From Clostridium sp. C2-6-12 (GTDB lineage: Bacteria > Bacillota > Clostridia > Clostridiales > Clostridiaceae), in NCBI RefSeq assembly GCF_009928485.1, contig NZ_JAABNP010000046.1, positions 1-34,240 on the forward strand: a stretch of DNA of 34,240 nucleotides, in the 5' to 3' direction. The notes below the pieces were generated by a model. It was given only the letters and a program-made list of their open reading frames with translations, searched no databases and was not told where the DNA came from. Below, piece by piece: positions 15,897-25,288 of this stretch. Position 1 is the stretch's first letter. Each line of letters starts with the position of its first letter. The position numbers and the translations under genes were made by a program.

Positions 15897-16754
15897 GTGA
15901 ATAATAAATCAAACTGTTTTTTTCAACCAATCAATGCCGATGTAATTTGCTATCACCCTGCAACCGAAAAAGAATGCACAGATCAATATTTTCCATATCA
16001 TCGACATGATGCATATGAAATATATCTTTTTATTTCCGGCAATACCAATATGTATCTGGAACATTCATGCTATCACTTAAAACGTGGTGATCTACTTGTT
16101 ATTAATCCAAGTGAAATGCATCGTTCTGTTTGTCTTAATGACCAGCTTTATGAAAGAATAGGAATAAATCTTAAAAAGTCTGTTTTGGATAGGTTGTCCA
16201 GTGGGCAAACTAATCTACTTAGTTGCTTTCATTCTCACCCTTTAGGTCAAAAGAATCTTATTCATCTTTCGGAAGAACAGATGAATAATTTTATAAGGCT
16301 CGCTGATAATCTATGTCAAGTGCTTAACTCCAACCAATATGGAGATGATATTCTAGTTAATTCCTATTTATCACAAGTATTAGTTTTGATAAACACACTA
16401 TATAAAAATTCTAATCACACAGCAGATAATATCATGCCTAAATTAGTTCATAATACAATGACTTACATCGAGGAACATCTTACTGAAGAAATAAGTTTAG
16501 AACAATTATCAAAATTTTTTTATCTTAATGGCACTTATATAAGCCGTCAATTTAAAAAACATACTGGACTTTCTATCCGTTCCTATATTTTAGCTCAAAG
16601 GATTTCTCTTGCAAAAGTTTTGCTAAACGAAGGGAAAAATGTATCTGAATCATGTTATCTGTCAGGATTTTATGATTATGCTAATTTCATTCGTAGTTTT
16701 ACCAAATTAGTTGGTATATCTCCAGGTCAGTACAAAAAACTGCATGATGTATAA
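15897..16754 (+). CDS. AraC-family transcriptional regulator 2
   Basis: A 285-residue regulator starting at GTG 15897, with AAGGAG 8 bases before it. The N-terminal cupin domain carries the typical HRHDAYEIYLFISG segment (His35, His37, Glu41) and HLKRGDLLVINPSEMH ending at His75. The C-terminal DNA-binding domain has helix-turn-helix motifs at about 201-220 (LEQLSKFFYLNGTYISRQFK) and 248-270 (NVSESCYLSGFYDYANFIRSF), ending with VGISPGQYKK. It is divergent from the unassigned gene and GH115, and stands 427 bases upstream of the GH43-CBM6 gene on its own strand. It probably controls the GH115 operon, perhaps in response to an aldouronate or glucuronate; the inducer is inference. Confidence 0.9.
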   Translation: MNNKSNCFFQPINADVICYHPATEKECTDQYFPYHRHDAYEIYLFISGNTNMYLEHSCYHLKRGDLLVINPSEMHRSVCLNDQLYERIGINLKKSVLDRLSSGQTNLLSCFHSHPLGQKNLIHLSEEQMNNFIRLADNLCQVLNSNQYGDDILVNSYLSQVLVLINTLYKNSNHTADNIMPKLVHNTMTYIEEHLTEEISLEQLSKFFYLNGTYISRQFKKHTGLSIRSYILAQRISLAKVLLNEGKNVSESCYLSGFYDYANFIRSFTKLVGISPGQYKKLHDV

Positions 16755-17181
16755 TATATTCTAATTACCTAGATTTTGTACAAATATAAAAATTATATTT
16801 GCATATAATTACCTGTTACTATTATCTATACAGTTATCATTAGTAAAAGTAAAATTATTCATTGGATAATACCTGCCTTTCTTAATTTTTCTGTGTAAAG
16901 AAAATTATACTTCGAGACTAGGTATTATCCTTTATTTAATTTGGAAAAACTATACTATGGAGAATACTATAAGTTTCGTTTGTGCTAAACTTCGATAATT
17001 ATTTTTGGTTCATTTTTATATATGATTAATATTTTTTCATGTATTTACTATAATTTATATGGTTGAGCATGAATACGATTAAGGTTACTATAATTTTACT
17101 TATTAATTTTATTAAATTTATACTTTCTCTACAGATAAAATAATAAGAAATCTAGTAACATATATGGAAAGGAATTATTTT
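16755..17181. other. Gene-free stretch between AraC-2 and GH43-CBM6
   Basis: The stretch is AT-rich. It holds a long inverted repeat at 16864-16930 and, further right, several TATAAT-like hexamers (for example near 17050 and 17090) that could serve the downstream gene. I see no clear -35 partner, no cre-like site and no coding potential. Confidence 0.5.
16864..16930 (+). terminator. Long stem-loop after AraC-2
   Basis: Perfect 11-bp arms, GGATAATACCT (16864-16874) and its complement (16920-16930), enclose 45 bases that contain a smaller TTTCTT/AAGAAA hairpin. The sequence after it is TTTATTTAATTT. It is 110 bases after the AraC-2 stop and could be its terminator, though the T-run is broken and a control-site role is possible. 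Confidence 0.45.
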
Positions 17182-18636
17182 ATGGAAAATCTATTTAAAA
17201 ATATCAAACTTACAAAAGGATATAAAAGTTTAGAGCATAACAATCCTATATTACTTCAAAGATTTGGAGCTGACCCTTATGCTATGGAATATGATGGAAG
17301 GATTTATGTCTATACAACAAATGATGTATTTGAGTATGACAGTGATGGAAATTTAATAGAAAATAGTTATAAAATCATTCAAAATTTGAATTGTATTTCT
17401 TCTGATGACTTGGTAAACTGGACAGATCATGGAACGGTTCAAGTAGCAGGACCAAACGGAGCTTCATCATGGGCAAAAAATTCATGGGCTCCTGCAGCTG
17501 CACATAAGACTATTAACGGAAAAGAAAAATTCTTCTTATATTATGCAAATAACGCAAGTACTATTGGCGTTTTAACAAGCGATAGTCCAGCTGGTCCATG
17601 GGTTGATCCATTAGGTAAACCTTTAATTACAAAAGAAACAGAGAACTGTTCAAATGTTGAATGGCTTTTCGATCCAGCTGTTCTTGTAGATGATGACGGA
17701 AAGGCATATTTATACTTTGGAGGTGGAGTACCAGAAGGCAAGGAAGCCATGCCAAACACTGCAAGGGCAGTTGAATTGGGCGAAGATATGATTAGCATTG
17801 TAGGAATTCCAGTAACTATTGAAGCTCCATATCTTTTTGAAGATTCAGGTATCAATAAAATCGGTGATACTTATTATTATAGTTATTGTTCAAATTGGTC
17901 AAGCCGTGATAATGCAGTAGGTGAATATGTACCAAAAATTGCAGAAATTATTATTATGACTAGTAAAAATCCTCTTGGTCCTTGGACATATAATGGATCT
18001 ATATTAGAGAATCCAGGAACCTTTTTTGAAGCTTGGAGTAATAACCACCACTCTATGATTAAATTTAAAGAAAAGTGGTATATGTTCTATCATTCTCTTT
18101 TATTATGTAATGATATGTCACTTCCAGCTACTGGGTACCGTACAACTAATGTTGAAGAAGTTGAAGTTTTAGCTGACGGAACTATTAAGCCAATTACAGG
18201 AACACGTACTGGTGTTAAACAAGTAAAAAACTTAAATCCATTTATTCTAAATGAAGCAGAAACATTTGCTTGGATGGGTGGTATAACTACAAAAGTAACT
18301 GAAGAAGAAAGTTTAATATATGGCAAAAATAATCTTGTAGTTAATGTGATGGAAACAGGTAATTGGATAGGATTATCTAATGTTGATTTTGGTTCAACAG
18401 GTGCGAATTCTTTTACAGCTAATGTATCAAGTAAGACAAGTGGAAATGCTATTAAAATCTGTTTAGATAGTCAAGATGGAGAAACAATTGGCTATTTAGA
18501 AGTACCAAACACAGGTAGTAATGATGAGTATAAGAATGTGACAGTAGAGATTAAGAATGTACAAGGTGTACATAATTTATTCTTTGTTTTTGCTGGAGAA
18601 GACTTCCAATTTGATTGTTGGAAATTTGACAAATAG
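17182..18636 (+). CDS. GH43 arabinoxylan arabinofuranohydrolase-type enzyme with C-terminal CBM6-like domain
   Basis: From ATG 17182 (AAAGGA 8 bases upstream, better than the ATG at 17164) the protein has 484 residues. The GH43 propeller covers about 20-350: base Asp31 in GADPYAMEYDGRIY, pKa modulator Asp164 in FDPAVLVDDDGKAYLYFGG, acid Glu220 in APYLFEDSG. The NNHHSMIKFKEKWYMFYH block (288-305) is typical of arabinoxylan-debranching GH43 enzymes such as Bacillus subtilis XynD. Residues about 355-484 resemble a CBM6 beta-sandwich (LNEAETFAWMGGI, NWIGLSNVDFG). It likely removes arabinofuranose from xylose units. XynD has a signal peptide but this protein does not, so its binding module would act on soluble oligosaccharides inside the cell. 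It is followed by its own terminator, so it seems to be monocistronic. Confidence 0.87.
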   Translation: MENLFKNIKLTKGYKSLEHNNPILLQRFGADPYAMEYDGRIYVYTTNDVFEYDSDGNLIENSYKIIQNLNCISSDDLVNWTDHGTVQVAGPNGASSWAKNSWAPAAAHKTINGKEKFFLYYANNASTIGVLTSDSPAGPWVDPLGKPLITKETENCSNVEWLFDPAVLVDDDGKAYLYFGGGVPEGKEAMPNTARAVELGEDMISIVGIPVTIEAPYLFEDSGINKIGDTYYYSYCSNWSSRDNAVGEYVPKIAEIIIMTSKNPLGPWTYNGSILENPGTFFEAWSNNHHSMIKFKEKWYMFYHSLLLCNDMSLPATGYRTTNVEEVEVLADGTIKPITGTRTGVKQVKNLNPFILNEAETFAWMGGITTKVTEEESLIYGKNNLVVNVMETGNWIGLSNVDFGSTGANSFTANVSSKTSGNAIKICLDSQDGETIGYLEVPNTGSNDEYKNVTVEIKNVQGVHNLFFVFAGEDFQFDCWKFDK

Positions 18637-18687
18637 TTTTGTTTATAAGTTAGGCTTTATTAGACCAAATTGTTAATATACAAACTA

Positions 18688-18719
18688 AAACCAGATAGTT
18701 AAGTGTGGCTATCTGGTTT
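18688..18719 (+). terminator. Terminator after GH43-CBM6
   Basis: Perfect 11-bp arms (AAACCAGATAG at 18688-18698, complement at 18709-18719) enclose a 10-base loop. They lie 52 bases after the stop codon. The T-run after the stem is short and broken. Confidence 0.6.
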
Positions 18720-18855
18720 CGTCTTTCAATACAAAATAATTAGTGTTATCTATATAGTTTATATAATTCTTCAGTATTAGAATATATCAATTATATCTTA
18801 GTATATATCATTGTTTCAACCAGTTAACCATCTTATAATTTTATTATAAGAACAT

Positions 18856-18890
18856 TGAGAATTAAATAATATTCTATAAATAAATTCTCA
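18856..18890 (+). promoter_or_regulatory. Inverted repeat in the leader of the second GH43 gene
   Basis: TGAGAATT (18856-18863) and AATTCTCA (18883-18890) are perfect 8-bp arms, 20 bases before the ribosome site. They could be an operator or an mRNA stem near the start of translation. A weak TTGAGA/TAAATA promoter pair overlaps the arms. Confidence 0.3.
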
Positions 18891-18924
18891 TTATAACAGA
18901 GTCCCTATAAAAGGAGTGAAAGTA

Positions 18925-20346
18925 ATGAAAATGAAAAAACAAGGACTAAATCCCTATCTTCCATCGTGGGAGTATATCCCTGATGGTGAGCCCCATGTTT
19001 TTAATGATAGAGTCTATGTTTATGGCTCTCATGACCGATTTAACGGTCATGTATTTTGTTTAAATGATTATGTATGCTATTCAGCACCAATTGAAAATCT
19101 TGCTGACTGGCGTTATGAAGGTGTGATTTACAAAAAATCAGATGATCCTCTTAATCCTGACAACAGAATGTGCCTTTATGCCCCTGATGTAACAGTTGGA
19201 CCCGATGGAAGATATTATTTGTACTATGCACTTGATAAAGTTTCACTTATATCAGTTGCAGTTTGTGATACCCCTGCAGGTAAATATGAATTCTATGGCT
19301 ATGTGCATCATTCTGACGGAACACGTTTGGGTGAAAGAGAGGGTGACCCATATCAATTTGATCCTGGAGTACTTACCGAAGGAAATACTACTTATCTTTA
19401 TACTGGTTTTTGTGCCTATGGCGATAAATCACGAAAAGGAGCTACTGTAACAGTCATTGGCCCTGATATGCTAACTATTGTGGAAGAACCAATATTGGTA
19501 GTACCTAGTCAGCCATACAGTAACGGCAGTGGATTTGAAGGTCATGAGTTTTTTGAAGCTTCTTCTATAAGGAAAAAAGGTGATACATATTACTTTATAT
19601 ATTCCTCAATTGTTATGCATGAACTTTGTTATGCTACCAGTAAAAATCCAACAAAAGGTTTCGAATATCAAGGAGTTATTGTAAGTAATAATGATATTAA
19701 TATTGATTCTTACAAGCCAGCAGAAAAACCTATGAATTATTGCACTAATAATCATGGCAGCATTGCTGAAATCAATGGCAAATGGTATATTTTTTATCAC
19801 AGACATACTAATGGGTCTTGGTTCAGCCGTCAGGGTTGTATTGAACAAATTGAATTTTTAGATGATGGTACCATTCCTCAAGTAGAAATGACATCTTGCG
19901 GTTCAAATGGTGGACCTCTTGTAGGCTTAGGCGAGTATGAAGCATATATAGCTTGCAACCTTTTCCTTGATGAAGAATCACTAAAGAAAAACTTCACTGG
20001 AACGTGGATAATTGATCCATTTCCTAAGATAACCCAAGATGGAAAAGACGGCGATGAAGAAATCGGCTATATTGCTAATATGAAAGATTCTGCTACAGCA
20101 GGATTTAAATATTTTGATTGTAAGGGAATTAAAATAGTTAAAATTAAGGTACGTGGATATTGTAATGGTGCCTTTGAAGTAAAAACATCTTGGAACGGTC
20201 CAGCACTTGGAAATATACCTGTTGATTTTACTAACATCTGGACAGAATATTCTGCTGATATAGAAATTCCAGATGGAATTCAAGCATTATATTTTACATA
20301 TACAGGTGATGGAATTGCAAGTCTGGCTTCATTCACATTAGAATAG
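18925..20346 (+). CDS. GH43 glycosidase with C-terminal beta-sandwich domain
   Basis: From ATG 18925 (AAGGAG 8 bases upstream) the protein has 473 residues. The propeller spans about 5-310: NPYLPSWEYIPDGEPHVF with likely base Asp20, YAPDVTVGPDGRYYLYYA (85-102), Asp146 in QFDPGVL and Glu211 in EFFEAS as likely pKa modulator and acid. This NPYLPSWEYIPDG-type start marks a GH43 clade common in Clostridium and Paenibacillus that is annotated as beta-xylosidase or alpha-L-arabinofuranosidase; its true activity cannot be read here. Residues about 335-473 form a carbohydrate-binding-like beta-sandwich (IKIVKIKVRGYCNGAFEVKT). No signal peptide. Alone on its strand, it ends at a bidirectional terminator shared with GH67. 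Confidence 0.85.
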   Translation: MKMKKQGLNPYLPSWEYIPDGEPHVFNDRVYVYGSHDRFNGHVFCLNDYVCYSAPIENLADWRYEGVIYKKSDDPLNPDNRMCLYAPDVTVGPDGRYYLYYALDKVSLISVAVCDTPAGKYEFYGYVHHSDGTRLGEREGDPYQFDPGVLTEGNTTYLYTGFCAYGDKSRKGATVTVIGPDMLTIVEEPILVVPSQPYSNGSGFEGHEFFEASSIRKKGDTYYFIYSSIVMHELCYATSKNPTKGFEYQGVIVSNNDINIDSYKPAEKPMNYCTNNHGSIAEINGKWYIFYHRHTNGSWFSRQGCIEQIEFLDDGTIPQVEMTSCGSNGGPLVGLGEYEAYIACNLFLDEESLKKNFTGTWIIDPFPKITQDGKDGDEEIGYIANMKDSATAGFKYFDCKGIKIVKIKVRGYCNGAFEVKTSWNGPALGNIPVDFTNIWTEYSADIEIPDGIQALYFTYTGDGIASLASFTLE

Positions 20347-20396
20347 ACTTTCTCTAAGATTAACTAGTTTTGAAATTTCGCTAATCCAAAAATTTT

Positions 20397-20439
20397 AAAT
20401 GCCTCTAAAGACTTTTATTCAAAATCTTTAGAGGCATTT
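20397..20439. terminator. Bidirectional terminator between GH43 and GH67
   Basis: Perfect 15-bp arms (20397-20411 and 20425-20439, AAATGCCTCTAAAGA and complement) enclose a 13-base loop. T-rich sequence follows on both strands. It separates two convergent genes. Confidence 0.85.
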
Positions 20440-20442
20440 ACT

Positions 20443-22536
20443 TTAATATATTTTTCTTTTCTTTTCGTCTTCAATTCCTGACATTCTATAAAAATAAGTA
20501 TTTACTTGATCTCTCCAATCTCTAGCACTATCTAATTGTACGTTAAGGCGATCAAGTACATGTTCATATACATTTTCATCTATACTTCCTTTTAGTTCTG
20601 TCCATTTATGAACAAATCCTTCTACTGCTTCAAAACCTTCAAAATGTGTATCATAAATATGTTGAATTACTGTTTTACCTGATTTTAATACATGTGTATA
20701 AGGAACATGGTGGAAAAATAATAGTAATTCATCTGGACAAGTTTCTACATTGTTATATTGACTTTTAAGAGGTTCATTATATTGTCCTGAATATCCTGTA
20801 CCACTTTCTACAGTACGGTCAATTCCAATTCCTCTGCAATCTGCTCTATTATATGTTCCCCAAGGAGAAAACTCATATCCATCTACATCTGGTCCATAGT
20901 GATTGCCAGTAGATACCATCCAGCCTATACCAAGTGGTGAAGTATAATTTTCATATGCTTTCCAAGAATTCATTAATATTTCCATTACATTTTTCATAAC
21001 TGTTTGGTTATTTCCAAAAGTAAGGTTAATCCATTCCTCTGCAACTTCTTCACTTGTAATTTCACTATTCCAAGCAAGTCTTCCATATCCATAAAGATTT
21101 ACTTGCGCCAAGAAATGTCCTGTCCAATTTTCATCATTACCTACATTAACTATTGCATCTATTCCACTTACTCTTTTAGCTACATTGCTTTCACTATTAC
21201 CATTTGCATAAGTTTCAGTGTTTAAAATTTCCTTCCACATAGGAATTAAATAGCATACATGTTTTTGTTGCCCTGTATATTCTTGAGTTATTTGAAGCTC
21301 CAACAATTTATTTGTGTTATCCATTGCTCCAAATAATGGTGATATTGGTTCTCTAACTTGGAAGTCTAATGGACCATTTTTAATTTGTAGGTATACATTA
21401 TCTAAAAATTGTCCATCTAGTGGTTTGAAACAATCATAAGCTGCTTTAGCTCTATCTATTGAATGGTCTCTCCAATCTTGTTTACAGTTATATACAAAGC
21501 ATCTCCATATTAGTAGGCCTCCATATGGTGCTAGTACTTCTCCAAGCATGTTTGCTCCATCAGCATGATTACGTCCATAAGTAAATGGACCTGGTCTTCC
21601 TTCTGAATCTGCCTTTACCATAAAACCACCTAGGTTTGGAACTACGCTATACATATATTCAACTTTTTTCTTCCACCATTCTTTTACTTTTTCATCTAAT
21701 GGATCTGAAGTATCTAAATCCTTTAAGGTAATTGGAGCTGCAAAATTTATGCTCAAATAAGTTTTAATTCCCCATTTATTAAATATATCATTAATAGTTT
21801 TTACAATATTAATTTTGCTATCCATTAAATGAGTTTCTGCTTCATGAACATTAGTATTGTTTATTATTGCTCCATTGATTCCGACAGAAGAAAGCATTCT
21901 TGCATAGTCATTAATTCTTTCTAAGTCAGATGCTACTTCATAGTCATCACCAAATGCTTTTCTTAATGCACTATTAGTTGCTGTTATACCTCCTATAACA
22001 TCCATAACTTCCTTCATAATATCTTTGTTACGGCAACTTTCAAATAGTACAGATGCCCCTGCAAATCCACGCTCAATTGTTCCATCAAGATTATCCCAAT
22101 GATTTATCATTCTAATCTCTTTCTTTGGATTATCAATAATTTCTATTCCTTCAATTAGTTTGTTTTGTTCAAATAAACGTAATAATCCAAATACTCCATA
22201 AAGGATACCACTATCATTTTTAGCTGAAATAATTATACAATCATTATTTTCATCATGTTTTATTTCATATCCATCATTAATTAGTCTATCATCATTTATC
22301 TTCACTAACTTTATATATTTAGAATCATTAATATCTTTTTCACTTTCATAAACAACTTGAGCTTCTTTAATGCTTCCAATTTGTTCAAATGCTCTTTTTA
22401 GTTCTGATAATGCAGATTCTATAATTTCACTTTTGTGTGAAATTAAAATACTTTTAAGGTATTCTTTATATTTACTATTTTCAATATTACTATGACTTAA
22501 CCAACTAGAGTATAATTTACCTTTTTTATTTATCAT
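20443..22536 (-). CDS. aguA: Glycoside hydrolase family 67 alpha-glucuronidase
   Basis: From ATG 22536 (GGGAGG close upstream; the TTG at 22548 lies within the ribosome site) the protein has 697 residues, the normal length of bacterial GH67 enzymes. Family blocks, in 697-residue numbering: NDSGILYGVFGLLRLFE (107-123), MINHWDNLDGTIERGFAG (143-160), VKADSEGRPGPFTYGRNHADGA (307-328), then KPLDGQFLDNVYLQIKNGP followed by LDFQVREP (ending near 397). The C-terminal helical region that mediates dimer formation in this family is present. GH67 releases (4-O-methyl-)glucuronate only from the terminal non-reducing xylose of small aldouronic acids. It acts in the cytoplasm and is the last gene of the mcp-uxuA-uxuB operon, 14 bases after uxuB, so its product feeds directly into the preceding genes' pathway. 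Confidence 0.95.
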   Translation of the reverse strand: MINKKGKLYSSWLSHSNIENSKYKEYLKSILISHKSEIIESALSELKRAFEQIGSIKEAQVVYESEKDINDSKYIKLVKINDDRLINDGYEIKHDENNDCIIISAKNDSGILYGVFGLLRLFEQNKLIEGIEIIDNPKKEIRMINHWDNLDGTIERGFAGASVLFESCRNKDIMKEVMDVIGGITATNSALRKAFGDDYEVASDLERINDYARMLSSVGINGAIINNTNVHEAETHLMDSKINIVKTINDIFNKWGIKTYLSINFAAPITLKDLDTSDPLDEKVKEWWKKKVEYMYSVVPNLGGFMVKADSEGRPGPFTYGRNHADGANMLGEVLAPYGGLLIWRCFVYNCKQDWRDHSIDRAKAAYDCFKPLDGQFLDNVYLQIKNGPLDFQVREPISPLFGAMDNTNKLLELQITQEYTGQQKHVCYLIPMWKEILNTETYANGNSESNVAKRVSGIDAIVNVGNDENWTGHFLAQVNLYGYGRLAWNSEITSEEVAEEWINLTFGNNQTVMKNVMEILMNSWKAYENYTSPLGIGWMVSTGNHYGPDVDGYEFSPWGTYNRADCRGIGIDRTVESGTGYSGQYNEPLKSQYNNVETCPDELLLFFHHVPYTHVLKSGKTVIQHIYDTHFEGFEAVEGFVHKWTELKGSIDENVYEHVLDRLNVQLDSARDWRDQVNTYFYRMSGIEDEKKRKIY

Positions 22537-22550
22537 ATTTCCTCCCAATA

Positions 22551-24170
22551 TTAATTACTTAAATATTTTTTTAGTGTAGCTCTTACTGAACCCTTAGCTT
22601 CTAACATTTCTACAAAATAATTTTCTACTAATTCACCTAATTCAACTTCATATAAATTTACTCCAAAAATCTTTTCATTTGAAAGAATTGGATTTAACTG
22701 CATATGGAATGGACCTTTTTGTCCTAATTCAATTCCTTGAATATTCTCCTTAAGCATAGACAACATTGGATCTGAACTTATTTCGAATTTTTCTCCATTA
22801 TCATCAATTCCTAATAAGTATCTACACCAACCAGCTATAACTAAAGGAATAAATTTCAAATCAGTTACCTTTAATTCTGGATTATTTGCATATGCCTTAA
22901 TTGTTTCTCCAAAGCGAATAGACATTTTTTGTGAAGTATCTGTAGCTATACGTTGTGGAGTGTCTGGCATAAATGGATTTGGTATTCTATTATTTAATAC
23001 CTCATCTATAAACTCCTTTGGATTTATAATCTCTGGATTTACAACTACAGGAAGCCCTTCCTTATATCCTACCTTTTCTACTAATGCTTTTAATTCAGGA
23101 TCTTCCATTTCTTTATAAATTTCAGTATAGGATAGCAAACATCCAAATACTGCTAGAGCTGTATGTAACGGATTAAGGCATGTGCATACCTTCATTTTTT
23201 CTACACGATCAACTGTGTCTCTATCTGTAAATTTAACACCTGCATCTTCAAGTGATGGTCTTCCATTAGGAAAAGCATCCTCAATTACTAAATATTCTGC
23301 TTCCTCTGCATTTGTAAAGGATGCAACATAAGTATTTCTATTTGTTATTATAGGCTCTACATCTGAAAAGCCACTTTTTATAAGCATATTTTTAACACCA
23401 TCATCTGGTCTTGGTGTAATTTTATCAATCATGCTCCATGGAAAAGAAACACTATTTTTATCCTTAATGTATTCTAAAAAGCCACTATCTACACTTTTAT
23501 TATCTGTCCACTTTTCAGCAAAAGTACTAACTGCATTATATAATTTTGTTCCATTATGAGAGCAGTTATCCATACTAACTAATGCTATTGGTTTTTTCCC
23601 ACTTAAATATCTTTCATAACATAAAGCTGTTAACTTTCCAATATAACTTTTAGGCTTATAAGGACCATTGTTAAAGTCCTCTACTACCATTGGAGTATAT
23701 TCTCCATCCTTATCAACAAGGCTATATCCTTTTTCGGTAATGGTAAAACTAACCATTTGCAGTGAAGGATTAATAAAAATTTCTTTTAATCTTTCAAAGT
23801 CTTTTACATTATCACTATCTACAGTCAAAGATTCAACTATACTTCCAATAACAGTTTTTTCAATTGTTCCATTTGCTTTCAAAATAACCATTAAGCTTAA
23901 ATCATCATGGGGTTTATTAATTCTTTCAATGATTTCATAATCATAGCCTTCCGCTACTATAATTCCTTTATTAGTTTTTCCTTCGTTTAAAAGAGTTTGC
24001 TGCAAAGCAGCTGGAAATGATCTAAATATATTTCCAGCCCCAAAATGAATCCACACAGGATTTTTCATAGTTTCTTTTGTTACTATTTCTCTATCAAACT
24101 TTGGAAGCACAAAATTTTCTTTTTCCCATTCTTCCTTTAGTAAAATTCCTTCATTATTCAACTTCAACAT
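22551..24170 (-). CDS. uxuB: Fructuronate reductase (D-mannonate oxidoreductase)
   Basis: A 539-residue member of the mannitol dehydrogenase / long-chain polyol dehydrogenase family. The N-terminal Rossmann motif is HFGAGNIFRSF (42-52). Family blocks TEKGY (145-149) and DNCSHNG (201-207) follow, and the catalytic segment MKVCTCLNPLHTALA (326-340) carries Lys327, Asn333 and His336. UxuB reduces fructuronate to mannonate with NADH. The ATG at 24170 has AGGTGA 7 bases upstream. It is 34 bases after uxuA and 14 before GH67, a clear operon. The next step, dehydration of mannonate, is done by the product of uxuA. Glucuronate isomerase (uxaC), which makes fructuronate, is not in this window. Confidence 0.92.
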   Translation of the reverse strand: MLKLNNEGILLKEEWEKENFVLPKFDREIVTKETMKNPVWIHFGAGNIFRSFPAALQQTLLNEGKTNKGIIVAEGYDYEIIERINKPHDDLSLMVILKANGTIEKTVIGSIVESLTVDSDNVKDFERLKEIFINPSLQMVSFTITEKGYSLVDKDGEYTPMVVEDFNNGPYKPKSYIGKLTALCYERYLSGKKPIALVSMDNCSHNGTKLYNAVSTFAEKWTDNKSVDSGFLEYIKDKNSVSFPWSMIDKITPRPDDGVKNMLIKSGFSDVEPIITNRNTYVASFTNAEEAEYLVIEDAFPNGRPSLEDAGVKFTDRDTVDRVEKMKVCTCLNPLHTALAVFGCLLSYTEIYKEMEDPELKALVEKVGYKEGLPVVVNPEIINPKEFIDEVLNNRIPNPFMPDTPQRIATDTSQKMSIRFGETIKAYANNPELKVTDLKFIPLVIAGWCRYLLGIDDNGEKFEISSDPMLSMLKENIQGIELGQKGPFHMQLNPILSNEKIFGVNLYEVELGELVENYFVEMLEAKGSVRATLKKYLSN

Positions 24171-24204
24171 TTATTCACCTGCTTTTTCAATTTAAATATA
24201 TATC

Positions 24205-25269
24205 CTATGACTGTTTTTGTAGGCTTTCCCAAATTCCATTTAAATAGGTAACTCCAAGAGCTCTATCATAAAGTCCATATCCTGGCATTGCAACTTCACC
24301 CCAAATTGCTCTTCCATGATCTGGTCTTGCAATCCCCTTAAATCCTATTTCATAAAAAGCTTTCATTATCTCATACATATCTAGAGAACCATCTGAAGAT
24401 AAATGAGCTGCTTCGTCAAATTTACCTGGTCCAAGGTGTTTAATATTTCTAATGTGTGCAAAATGAATCTTTCCTTTTAAAGCTCTTATTATATCAGGAA
24501 TATCGTTATTTACATTTGAACCTAAAGATCCAGTACATAAGGTAACTCCATTACATGGGCTATCTACCATATTCACTAATTTCAGTAAATTTTCTTTACA
24601 TGTCATAATTCTTGGCAATCCAAATACTGGCCATGCTGGATCATCTGGATGAATTGCCATTTTAATATTGTATTTTTCACAAGTTGGCATTATTGCTTCT
24701 AGGAAATATTTTAAATTGTCAAATAATTTATCATTATCCACATCTTTATATAATTCAAATAATTCTTTTATCCTAGCCATACGCTCTGGTTCCCAGCCTG
24801 GTAGCACAAAACCATTAGATTTTGAATCCATTGAAGATAATAAATTTTCAGGATTTATTTGATCTACAAGTTCTTGATCATATGATAAAACTGTTGATCC
24901 ATCAGGTCTTACTTTAGCTAAATCTGATCTTGTCCAATCGAATACTGGCATGAAATTATAGCAAACAACGTCTATGCCTTCTTGTCCAAGTCTTTCTAAA
25001 GTAGTAATATAATTAGCAATATACTTATCTCTATCTGGTGTTCCTATCTTTATTGAATCATGTATATTAACACTTTCTATACCTGCAACTCTAAGACCGG
25101 CTGCTTCAACTTCTGCCTTCATAGCCTTAATTCTTTCTAATGGCCATACTTCTCCAGGCATTGTGTCATATAAGGTTGTAACAACACCTGTTACCCCCGG
25201 AATTTGTCTAATTTGTTCCAGTGTTACTGAATCTGCTTCTTTTCCAAACCATCTTAATGTCATTTCCAT
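24205..25269 (-). CDS. uxuA: Mannonate dehydratase
   Basis: From ATG 25269 (GAGG 7 bases upstream) the protein has 354 residues, normal for Gram-positive UxuA. The TIM-barrel metal ligands are visible: His207 (AIHPDDPAW), Cys245 (LCTGSLG), His272 (AHIRNIK) and Asp317 with His318 (RPDHGR), matching in order and spacing the Mn-binding set of Streptococcus suis ManD. It dehydrates D-mannonate to 2-keto-3-deoxygluconate. The frame is open to 25308, inside the chemoreceptor gene, but that extension has no family support. It is 19 bases after the mcp stop and 34 before uxuB. Kinase and aldolase for the product (kdgK, kdgA) are not in the window. Confidence 0.93.
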   Translation of the reverse strand: MEMTLRWFGKEADSVTLEQIRQIPGVTGVVTTLYDTMPGEVWPLERIKAMKAEVEAAGLRVAGIESVNIHDSIKIGTPDRDKYIANYITTLERLGQEGIDVVCYNFMPVFDWTRSDLAKVRPDGSTVLSYDQELVDQINPENLLSSMDSKSNGFVLPGWEPERMARIKELFELYKDVDNDKLFDNLKYFLEAIMPTCEKYNIKMAIHPDDPAWPVFGLPRIMTCKENLLKLVNMVDSPCNGVTLCTGSLGSNVNNDIPDIIRALKGKIHFAHIRNIKHLGPGKFDEAAHLSSDGSLDMYEIMKAFYEIGFKGIARPDHGRAIWGEVAMPGYGLYDRALGVTYLNGIWESLQKQS

Positions 25270-25288
25270 AATATTTCCTCTTTTCTTT

